Assembly: GCA_963169455.1 (NCBI GenBank)
Contig: CAUJDW010000122.1
Span: 1-46,429 of the forward strand
Direction of reading: 5' to 3'
Length of the DNA stretch: 46,429 nt
Origin: Bacteroidota bacterium
Lineage (GTDB): Bacteria > Bacteroidota > Bacteroidia > Chitinophagales > Saprospiraceae
Each line of letters opens with the position of its first letter. Positions within the stretch are counted from its first letter, which is position 1. Below the pieces are notes generated by a model. It searched no databases, was not told where the DNA came from, and was given only the letters and a program-made list of their open reading frames with translations. Of the stretch, positions 26,218 through 32,322 are shown in pieces. Made by a program: the position numbers and the translations under genes.

Positions 26218-27087
26218 ATGAAAGAACAGGAGCGGATCAATTACGAACGGATTGCCGAAGCGATCGCCTATATCCGGCAACATTTCAAAGCGCAGCCCGG
26301 CCTGGACGAGGTGGCCCGCAAAGTCCACCTGAGCCCCTACCATTTCCAGCGGCTGTTCACCGACTGGGCCGGGGTGAGCCCGAAAAAATTCCTGCAGTAC
26401 ATCAGCGCGGAACACGCCAAGCAGATTCTGAAAGACGGGCGGGCCACCCTGTTCGACGCGGCTTATGAAACGGGGCTTTCCGGCGCCGGGCGGCTCCACG
26501 ACCTGTTCGTCACCATCGAAGGCATGACGCCGGGAGAATTCAAAAACGGCGGCGAAAACCTGTCCATCAATTACAGCTACGCCGAAAGCCCATTCGGCCC
26601 TCTGCTCGTGGCATCCACGGCCAAGGGAATCTGCCACATGGCATTTGCCGACGACGAAAAAAAGGCGCTGAGCGATCTTCAAAGCCAGTTCCCCAACGCC
26701 CGCTTCCGGCAGATGCTCGACCTCATTCAACAGCATGCGCTTTACATTTTCACACACGACTGGAGCAGGCTCCACCAGGTAAAATTACACCTCAAAGGCA
26801 CGGCATTCCAGATCAAAGTATGGGAAAGCCTGCTGAAAATCCCTATGGGGAAGCTGGCCACCTACGGCGACATCGCCAGGCACATCGATAGCCCGAATGC
26901 TTCCCGCGCAGTAGGCTCCGCCGTCGGTGGAAACCCCGTCGCCTTTCTCATCCCCTGTCACCGGGTGATACAATCGACGGGATTGTTCGGGCAGTACCAC
27001 TGGGGCAGCACCCGGAAAACGGCCATGATCGGGTGGGAGGCGGCGAAAACGGATTTTGCCGGCGCTGCTGTGGGCGGCGAGGGTTGA
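26218..27087 (+). CDS. AraC-type HTH fused to O6-methylguanine-DNA methyltransferase (Ada without sensor domain)
   Basis: A 289-residue fusion. Residues about 10-105 are a double helix-turn-helix of the AraC family (LDEVARKVHLSPYHFQRLF, FDAAYETGLSGAGRLHDLF). Residues about 118-285 are the methyltransferase, with FQIKVWESLLKIPMGKLATY and the acceptor Cys247 in IPCHRVI. The enzyme removes O6-alkyl groups from guanine by suicidal transfer to that cysteine. E. coli Ada has an additional N-terminal zinc domain whose cysteine senses methyl phosphotriesters; that domain is absent here. If the protein regulates transcription, the trigger must differ. A TTTT/CATCTTTG promoter-like pair precedes the ATG. 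The GH20 gene follows after 64 bp and has no obvious functional link. Confidence 0.92.
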   Translation: MKEQERINYERIAEAIAYIRQHFKAQPGLDEVARKVHLSPYHFQRLFTDWAGVSPKKFLQYISAEHAKQILKDGRATLFDAAYETGLSGAGRLHDLFVTIEGMTPGEFKNGGENLSINYSYAESPFGPLLVASTAKGICHMAFADDEKKALSDLQSQFPNARFRQMLDLIQQHALYIFTHDWSRLHQVKLHLKGTAFQIKVWESLLKIPMGKLATYGDIARHIDSPNASRAVGSAVGGNPVAFLIPCHRVIQSTGLFGQYHWGSTRKTAMIGWEAAKTDFAGAAVGGEG

Positions 27088-27151
27088 ATGAATAATAGGC
27101 GGTTCCAAAACGCTGCGGGATGGCCGGTTTTTTATACTTTTAAGGAACAAC

Positions 27152-29317
27152 ATGAAACGATTGTCCAAATTCCTGAAATTACTGGCCGTCGGCCTGCTGC
27201 TACTGCTTATGCTCTCCCTGGCCGGCCTGGCCGGCTATTACCAGGCCCGCTATCAGGAAAGCCCGGAACTGCCGCCCGTGCCGCCTTTCCGCTTCGAAGA
27301 ACCTGCTGTAGCGGATGCCGCCAGGCCCGTTTTGCTGCCCGTTCCGAAACAACTAAGCTGGAGCGGAGGCGTATTCCGGATGCCCGAAACGCTTACTTTT
27401 TCCACCGATGCCGATACCGCCGGGATCAGGGCCATATTCCGGCAACACCTGCAAATCGAGGCGATAGCCGCTCCTTCGGGCGCTTTCCGCTTCGTGAAAA
27501 AAGAAGGCCTCGGCCCGCAGGCCTACCACCTGTCCATCACCCCCCGGGGCGTTACGGCCGAATATGGCGGGCTGCCCGGGCTGTTTTACGCACTGACGAC
27601 GGTGAAGCAGATTTACCGGCAAAGCGGAGCCTCGATGCCCTGCGTGGACATACAGGACGAGCCCGCGCTGCAGGTGCGGGGCGCCATGCTCGACATCAGC
27701 CGGAACAAGGTGCCGAAGCTGGAAACCCTCTACGAAATAGTGGACTTCCTGGCGGATCTGAAATACAACCACCTGCAGCTCTACGTCGAAGGTTTCTCTT
27801 TTGCCTACCCCGGTTTCCGGGAGTTGTGGGAAAAAACGGAAACGCCCATCACGCCCGAGGATATCCGGCAACTGGATGCCTACTGCCGCGAGCGCTTCAT
27901 CGAGCTGGTTCCCAATCAGAACTCCCTGGGCCACATGATGGACTGGCTCGCCACGGAACAATACCAGCACCTGGCTGAATGCCCGAAAGGATACAAGCTG
28001 CTGGGGCTGCTCGACATGAAAGGCACCCTCTGCCCCACCGACCCGCAGAGCCTGGAACTGGTGAAAAAAATGAGCGAAGATCTCCTGCCCAATTTCTCCT
28101 CTACCCGGTTCAACGTCAACCTCGATGAGCCCTTCGAGCTGGGAGAATGCCGGTCGAAAGAAGCCGCGGAGCAACTGGGAAAAGGCCGCGTGTACCTGGA
28201 TTACGCCCTGAAACTGCACGAGTATGTAAAAAGCAAGGGCAAAAGCATGATGATGTGGGGAGACGTCGTCAGCCGGCACCCCGAAATCCTCGCCGATATT
28301 CCGAAGGACATCACTTTGCTGGAATGGGGTTATGAGGATGACCACCCTTTCGAGCAACGCTGCCGGGCACTGCAGCAGGCAGGGCAGCCCTTTATGGTTT
28401 GCCCCGGCGCCAGCACCTGGTCCAGCTTTGCGGGCCGCACCGACAACATGCTCGCCAACATCAGCAATGCCGTAAAAAACGGCATCCGCTACGGCGCCGC
28501 CGGCATGCTCATCACCGACTGGGGCGACCTGGGGCACCTGCAGTACCTGCCCGCCAGCTTCGCCGGGCTGGCCTATGGCGCTGCCCTGAGCTGGAATTAC
28601 GAAAGCCGTGAACAGGTGAACCTCAACGGCTTTTTGAGCGAGCTGGTTTTCAGAGACTCCACACATGCCATGGGCGCCATCGCGCTGGACCTTGGGCGCT
28701 TCAACCAGTTTGAAGAATACCCGATGGTGGCCGGCACGACGACCGCCTTCGCCTACCAGTTCGGGTTGATGGACAAAATGATGCTGGCGGCCATCAACAA
28801 AAAACTGCTCTCCGGCATGGCAGCCCTGATAGCGGAGAACGATACGGCCATAATCAATTCCATGCACCGGCGCTTCGACGAGCCCAGGCCCTACCACCAC
28901 CAGGCCATTGTCGAATGGACGGAAGCCCTGTCATCGAAGCTCGAAACCGTTCGCCTTGGCCGCCCCGGCGCCGCGCTCATCCTGGATGAATACCGGAATG
29001 CAATCCGAATGATACAACTGGGCGCCAAAACCAAACAATACACCGGCTACCACCTCCAGCGAACAGATGCAGAAAACAAGGCCCTGCTCCTGGAAATGCG
29101 GGCGCTCTGCCAGCAGATCATTGTGGAGCACGAGCGCCTCTGGCTGGCCCGCAACAAAAAAGGCCGCCTGCAACTGACGCTCCAGCCGATCCGGAAGCTG
29201 CAAAGCCAGGTGGAAAAACACATGGCCCGGCTCGAAAAGAACAAACTGTCGCGGTGGGCGCACAGGGTGGTGGATCAGGTTGTGAGTGCGGGGGCGATGG
29301 CCTACTTTAAAAGCTAA
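27152..29317 (+). CDS. Glycoside hydrolase family 20 beta-N-acetylhexosaminidase-like protein
   Basis: A 721-residue exported or membrane-anchored enzyme; residues about 8-30 are a signal or anchor helix. A GH20b-like N-terminal domain (about 50-165: LLPVPKQLSWSGGVFRMP, GLPGLFYALTTVKQI) precedes the catalytic barrel, which opens with VRGAMLDISRNKVPKLETLY. The GH20 catalytic Asp-Glu pair is Asp325-Glu326 in FNVNLDEPFELG; the Asp normally orients the substrate acetamido group and the Glu is the acid. MMWGDVVSRHPEI is a further barrel strand. The last 200 residues are mostly helical and are not typical of classical hexosaminidases. Likely substrates are terminal GlcNAc/GalNAc residues of chitin oligomers, peptidoglycan or glycans. 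AAGGA lies 6 bp before the ATG, one of the few reasonable Shine-Dalgarno sites here. Confidence 0.85.
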   Translation: MKRLSKFLKLLAVGLLLLLMLSLAGLAGYYQARYQESPELPPVPPFRFEEPAVADAARPVLLPVPKQLSWSGGVFRMPETLTFSTDADTAGIRAIFRQHLQIEAIAAPSGAFRFVKKEGLGPQAYHLSITPRGVTAEYGGLPGLFYALTTVKQIYRQSGASMPCVDIQDEPALQVRGAMLDISRNKVPKLETLYEIVDFLADLKYNHLQLYVEGFSFAYPGFRELWEKTETPITPEDIRQLDAYCRERFIELVPNQNSLGHMMDWLATEQYQHLAECPKGYKLLGLLDMKGTLCPTDPQSLELVKKMSEDLLPNFSSTRFNVNLDEPFELGECRSKEAAEQLGKGRVYLDYALKLHEYVKSKGKSMMMWGDVVSRHPEILADIPKDITLLEWGYEDDHPFEQRCRALQQAGQPFMVCPGASTWSSFAGRTDNMLANISNAVKNGIRYGAAGMLITDWGDLGHLQYLPASFAGLAYGAALSWNYESREQVNLNGFLSELVFRDSTHAMGAIALDLGRFNQFEEYPMVAGTTTAFAYQFGLMDKMMLAAINKKLLSGMAALIAENDTAIINSMHRRFDEPRPYHHQAIVEWTEALSSKLETVRLGRPGAALILDEYRNAIRMIQLGAKTKQYTGYHLQRTDAENKALLLEMRALCQQIIVEHERLWLARNKKGRLQLTLQPIRKLQSQVEKHMARLEKNKLSRWAHRVVDQVVSAGAMAYFKS

Positions 29318-29376
29318 GCGCATTTTTTAAGTTTCGGCCAACTTATAAAAAGAAAAATCATTCACCGCCTGTTGCC

Positions 29377-29532
29377 AATGGCTCTGAGCCTGACGGCATT
29401 GAAAGCGCTATAAACGGAGCGGCAAGACTTTCAAACTTCCGGGGGAAAGAGGACTGCCTGTACCTCAGCATCTGGACGCCTCAAACCGGGCCGGGCGGCA
29501 GGCTGTGGCAGGCCCGCCTCATCAGGCAGTAG
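29377..29532 (+). pseudogene. Remnant of a type-B carboxylesterase gene
   Basis: In the frame ending at the TAG of 29530-29532, the gap encodes a short peptide containing RGKEDCLYLSIWTPQ. The EDCLYLNxWTP block is a hallmark of para-nitrobenzyl esterase/cholinesterase-type carboxylesterases, normally about 100 residues into a 500-residue enzyme. Neither the upstream N terminus nor the GESAGG catalytic region is present; the reading frame stops 11 codons after the motif. This looks like the residue of a deleted gene. The exact left end is arbitrary. Confidence 0.55.
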
Positions 29533-29538
29533 GCTGGG

Positions 29539-29985
29539 TCAAAGGTGCATTTCTTCCCACTCCTCCAGATACCGCAGGCAGGCCGCATCCTCCTCGTCCG
29601 TGCTAGGCCCGTTGCTGAACCAGGCTTCCAGTATCTCCCGGGCCACCTCTTCGGAAGTAGCCCGGAGGCTCATGCAGAGGATGTTGGCGTCGTTCCACTT
29701 GCGGGCGCCGGCGGCCGTCTGCGCATCGCCGCAGAGGGCGGCGCGGATGCCCTTCACCTTGTTGGCCGCCAGGCTGATGCCGGTGCCCGTCCAGCAGAAC
29801 AGCACCGCCTGATCGTACTGCCCGGCCGCCACCTTTTCGGCCACCTCGATGGCAACCTTCGTCCAGGGCGCGGGCATCGCAAGCAGGGCGCCGTAAAGGC
29901 CTACTTCGTGGCCCAACTTTTTCAGTTCCTCCACCACCGCCTGCGTCAGGTGGGTGTTCATATCGCTGCCGACGGCCATTTTCAT
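29539..29985 (-). CDS. RpiB/LacAB-family sugar-phosphate isomerase-like protein
   Basis: A 148-residue single Rossmann-like domain collinear with ribose-5-phosphate isomerase B: MKMAVGSD start, EELKKLGHEVG, then AVLFCWTGTGISLAANKVKG, IRAALCGDAQTAAGARKWND and ANILCMSLRATSEEVAREIL. Family members interconvert aldose and ketose 5- or 6-phosphates. Two active-site parts differ from classical RpiB: DHAG after GSD reads MNTH, and the CGTGxG loop reads CWTGTG. The loop cysteine (general base in RpiB) is kept, so it is probably an isomerase, but the substrate may not be ribose 5-phosphate. It is the only intact gene near the esterase remnant and has no pathway neighbours. Confidence 0.82.
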   Translation of the reverse strand: MKMAVGSDMNTHLTQAVVEELKKLGHEVGLYGALLAMPAPWTKVAIEVAEKVAAGQYDQAVLFCWTGTGISLAANKVKGIRAALCGDAQTAAGARKWNDANILCMSLRATSEEVAREILEAWFSNGPSTDEEDAACLRYLEEWEEMHL

Positions 29986-30249
29986 CTTTCCTGGATATTA
30001 TAGTTTATTAAACCGGCTTCTTTATTATACAACAGGCCATACCAGGGCAAAAACCTTTTCACCGTACCACAGGTAGTTTTTCAGCGCAAGCGCGGAAAGG
30101 CCGGTGATCCGGCCCGGAGCAGGTTGGTTTTTCCAGCCTGACGGGGGCCTGTCAACAAAGTGATTTCCGGTTCGGAAAGGTGCGCATGAAGTTTGGGCAA
30201 TATGCTCCGCCGTATTTCCACAGAAGGCTCTTTTTTTGTTTCTAATTTA

Positions 30250-30270
30250 TGTTTTAACCGGGTTAAAACA
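30250..30270. repeat. 21-bp perfect palindrome TGTTTTAACC-G-GGTTAAAACA
   Basis: Ten-bp arms flank a single G. It begins 5 bp downstream of the stop of the small minus-strand gene at 30275-30505. It could be a hairpin ending that transcript, though no T tract follows on either strand, or a protein-binding site. Confidence 0.5.
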
Positions 30271-30274
30271 AAAC

Positions 30275-30505
30275 CTAACCTTCCGGGCTCTTCGCCTCTT
30301 CCTGTTTCTTATAACACCCCCGCTCCGCCTGGGCGCAGGCGGAGATATGCGCCAGCCTCCCGTCAGGCCCGACAGGGCCCATGGTCCGGATGCACCAGTA
30401 AGTGCTGTTGCCGGGGTCTTCCGGCAGAAAAGGGCGCCCGCCGCCTTCCATAGCCCCGAAGGCGTTCCTGGCGCGCAGGTAACGGCAGTAGGATTTTTGT
30501 TCCAT
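30275..30505 (-). CDS. Small four-cysteine protein, conserved-looking hypothetical
   Basis: A 76-residue protein beginning MEQKSYCRYLRARNAFGAME, with a middle segment STYWCIRTMGPVGPDGRLAH and cysteines at about residues 7, 38, 57 and 64. The pattern YCRYLRxxNAFG...WCxRTMGPxGPD resembles uncharacterised short proteins I recall from Bacteroidota, but I cannot name a family. Four cysteines suggest a zinc ribbon or a small Fe-S or disulfide fold. There is no signal peptide, so it is probably cytoplasmic. AAAGGA lies just 1 bp before the ATG, too close for an ideal Shine-Dalgarno. A strong hairpin sits 14 bp upstream of the start and a perfect palindrome just after the stop. Confidence 0.55.
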   Translation of the reverse strand: MEQKSYCRYLRARNAFGAMEGGGRPFLPEDPGNSTYWCIRTMGPVGPDGRLAHISACAQAERGCYKKQEEAKSPEG

Positions 30506-30519
30506 ATCCTTTCAGAAAA

Positions 30520-30556
30520 TAGCCGCAGGGGCGCTCCTTAGCCCACCCTGCGGCTA
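30520..30556 (-). promoter_or_regulatory. Leader hairpin (11-bp stem) before the small Cys4 gene
   Basis: TAGCCGCAGGG (30520-30530) and CCCTGCGGCTA (30546-30556) are perfect complements with a 15-nt loop. On the minus strand the stem is followed by TTTTCTGAAAGGATATG, so a short T tract and then the start codon follow. It can be read as an attenuator-like terminator or as a stem controlling translation of the small gene. Confidence 0.5.
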
Positions 30557-30597
30557 ACCTATTATGCTTAAATCGTATGAGCCATCACTTTGCCAGC

Positions 30598-30763
30598 TAT
30601 ATTGCTATATTGCTATATTGCTGTATTGCTATATTGCTGTATTGCTATATTGCTGTATTGCTGTATTGCTGTATTGCTGTATTGCTGTATTGCTGTATTG
30701 CTATATTGCTGTATTGCTGTATTGCTGTATTGCTGTATTGCTGTATTGCTATATTGCTATATA
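30598..30763. repeat. Octamer tandem repeat (ATTGCTRT)n, about 20 copies
   Basis: Near-perfect copies of ATTGCTAT or ATTGCTGT fill about 165 bp. Since 8 is not a multiple of 3, all three forward frames are open and encode the same Tyr/Cys/Ile/Leu-rich octapeptide series, which explains the overlapping open frames here. The copy number of such a repeat is likely to vary by slippage. No gene is proposed. Confidence 0.95.
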
Positions 30764-30785
30764 ACCATGGGTGTGCTCCGGATTG

Positions 30786-30882
30786 CACGGAGATTGACGG
30801 AGAAGGCACAGAGGCTCAAAGAGTTAACTCCATGAATACCAATGCTCCGTGTTACTCCATGTCTCCTCTGTGTGGCTCCGTG
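30786..30882. repeat. Degenerate CTCCGTG/CACGGAG nested inverted repeat
   Basis: CACGGAG (30786-30792) and CACAGAGG (30807-30814) are answered by CCTCTGTG (30865-30872) and CTCCGTG (30876-30882), giving a nested stem about 97 bp across. A further CTCCGTG lies near 30845. The stretch looks like a decayed interspersed repeat of the CACGGAG type and encodes nothing recognisable. Confidence 0.55.
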
Positions 30883-30914
30883 TAAAAAAACAATGCCTCC
30901 TGAAGCAGCCTCAA

Positions 30915-30938
30915 CCATATAACCATATAGCCATAAAA
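30915..30938. repeat. Octamer repeat CCATATAR, first block
   Basis: Three consecutive 8-mers (CCATATAA, CCATATAG, CCATAAAA). The same unit returns at 31216-31266, so the two blocks bracket the palindromic module at 30982-31166. Confidence 0.8.
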
Positions 30939-30981
30939 CGTACCTATTTAGGAGGGCCACCTGCCCGTATTCATTCCAGGC

Positions 30982-31166
30982 GTCAGGGGGTGGCTGATCG
31001 GTAGCCCATCAGGGTGAGCCACCCCCTGACTGCGCATAGCCGCTGTTTCGCTTCCTTGCTCAGTCAGGGTGAGCCACCCCCTGACTGGGCATAGCCGCTG
31101 TTTCGCTTCCTTGCTCAGTCTGGGGGTGGCTCGCCTGAATGGAACCTCGTTCAGCCACCCCCTGAC
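30982..31166. repeat. Palindromic repeat module with a 55-bp tandem duplication
   Basis: The 14-mer GTCAGGGGGTGGCT at 30982-30995 recurs inverted as AGCCACCCCCTGAC at 31017-31030, 31072-31085 and 31153-31166, and in direct orientation with one mismatch at 31118-31131. Copies two and three lie in a 55-bp unit duplicated at 31009-31063 and 31064-31118 with a single difference (TGCGC/TGGGC). Alternating orientations could fold into several strong stems. It is noncoding, between the small Cys4 gene and the pao-like operon end. Confidence 0.85.
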
Positions 31167-31215
31167 GCCAATGGCCCGCGTCCTGGGCCATACTGCAAAG
31201 AGGGCTAAACAGTTA

Positions 31216-31266
31216 CCATAAAACCATATAGCCATATAACCAAAAACCATATAGCCATATAGCCAT
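31216..31266. repeat. Octamer repeat CCATATAR, second block
   Basis: Units CCATAAAA, CCATATAG, CCATATAA, a 7-bp CCAAAAA, then CCATATAG twice. It ends 11 bp before the stop of the FAD subunit gene, so it lies in the 3' flank of the pao-like operon. Confidence 0.85.
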
Positions 31267-31277
31267 CCCCCTGCCCG

Positions 31278-32288
31278 CTAGCCCACCGCATCCATGATCG
31301 CCCGCTTCGTCAGGTTTTCGAACAGCTTCACCTTGTAGCCATTGTGTTTCAGGGGCGTGGCGCCTTCCAGCGCCTTTTTGGCCGCTTCCATAGCTACTTT
31401 TTCCGTGACCACCTTGCCCTTGAGCACGGCCTCAGCCCCTTCGCGGCGCAGCGGCACGGAGGAGGCGGCGCCGAATACGATGCGGGCGTCCCGGCATTTG
31501 TTGCCGTCCATTTTCAGCACCACGGCCACATCGGCCATGCTCCAGTCGTAGCTCTCGCGCTGGCCTGCCTTCAGGTATGCAGCGCGGGTATTGGCGTCAA
31601 CCGGAGGCAGCATGATGTTGGTGATGATCTCTTTGCTGCCGGCCACCGTTTCCTGGCTTACATTTTCCTCGGAAGAGAGGAAGAATTCAGCCAGGGGCGC
31701 CACCCGCCGGCCTTCCGGGCCCGTCAGTTCGACCTTGCCGTCGTAGGCGAGCAGGGCGGTGGCGAGGGAGGAGGGGTGCACGCAGGGGCATATATTGGTG
31801 TTAAAAATGCCGTGGAACTGGTTTTCCCCGATCTGCGCATAGCAGGTGAAGCCGCCTTTCTTGCGGCACTTGTGCGCGCTGCTGCGGAAGTACCAGCAGC
31901 GGGGGCGCTGCATCAGGTTGCCGCCCATGGTGGCCATGTTGCGCAACTGCGGCGTTGCGGCGTGCGTCGCCGACTCGTACAGGGCCCGGTAGTGCTTTTT
32001 GACCTCTTCGCTGTTTTCAAGCCCGGCAATGGTGACCAGCGGCCCGAATTGCAGCCCGGCCTTGCTGTCGTACGATAACTTATCCAGCCCGGGTATCCTG
32101 CTCAGGTCGATGAGCCTGGCGGGTTCCACCAGGCCCTCCTTGATGAGGTCCAGCAGGTCCGTCCCGCCGGCCTTCACCACGTATGCGGAAGAAGTTGCTT
32201 TTTTGAGCAGGGCTTCCGAGACCGTGCTGTTCATCATATCGATGGCATCTTGTACGCTCGGCGCCTGGACATATTCAAATCGCTTCAT
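31278..32288 (-). CDS. FAD subunit of periplasmic xanthine-dehydrogenase-family aldehyde oxidoreductase (PaoB/YagS-like)
   Basis: A 336-residue FAD-binding subunit (CoxM type). The FAD-binding half has AGGTDLLDLIKEG and ATMGGNLMQRPRCWYF; the C-terminal CO-dehydrogenase flavoprotein domain has GAASSVPLRREGAEAVLKG. Between them, cysteines in PRCWYFRSSAHKCRKKGG, GFTCYAQIGENQFHGIF and NICPCVHPSS match the extra [4Fe-4S] site known in E. coli PaoB but absent from most family members. The subunit passes electrons from the Mo and 2Fe-2S subunits to an acceptor. It has no signal peptide of its own; in PaoABC the complex is exported by the Tat signal of the 2Fe-2S subunit. It is last in the three-gene operon, 34 bp after the Mo subunit. 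Confidence 0.9.
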   Translation of the reverse strand: MKRFEYVQAPSVQDAIDMMNSTVSEALLKKATSSAYVVKAGGTDLLDLIKEGLVEPARLIDLSRIPGLDKLSYDSKAGLQFGPLVTIAGLENSEEVKKHYRALYESATHAATPQLRNMATMGGNLMQRPRCWYFRSSAHKCRKKGGFTCYAQIGENQFHGIFNTNICPCVHPSSLATALLAYDGKVELTGPEGRRVAPLAEFFLSSEENVSQETVAGSKEIITNIMLPPVDANTRAAYLKAGQRESYDWSMADVAVVLKMDGNKCRDARIVFGAASSVPLRREGAEAVLKGKVVTEKVAMEAAKKALEGATPLKHNGYKVKLFENLTKRAIMDAVG

Positions 32289-32322
32289 ATTCTGATCTGA
32301 TTTTGGCAGTTAGGTAATGGGT

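Noticed and set aside
30236-30541. 101-codon plus-strand open frame
   Set aside because: It overlaps the better-supported minus-strand Cys4 gene and the two palindromes, and reads as low-complexity Arg/Pro/Ala sequence.
30564-30885. Three overlapping forward open frames encoding Tyr/Cys/Ile/Leu repeats
   Set aside because: They are products of the 8-bp tandem repeat, which is open in every forward frame and gives the same peptide each time.
31009-31118. Possible mini CRISPR array (two direct repeats)
   Set aside because: The two 55-bp units are contiguous with no unique spacers and contain inverted 14-mers; no cas gene is present.
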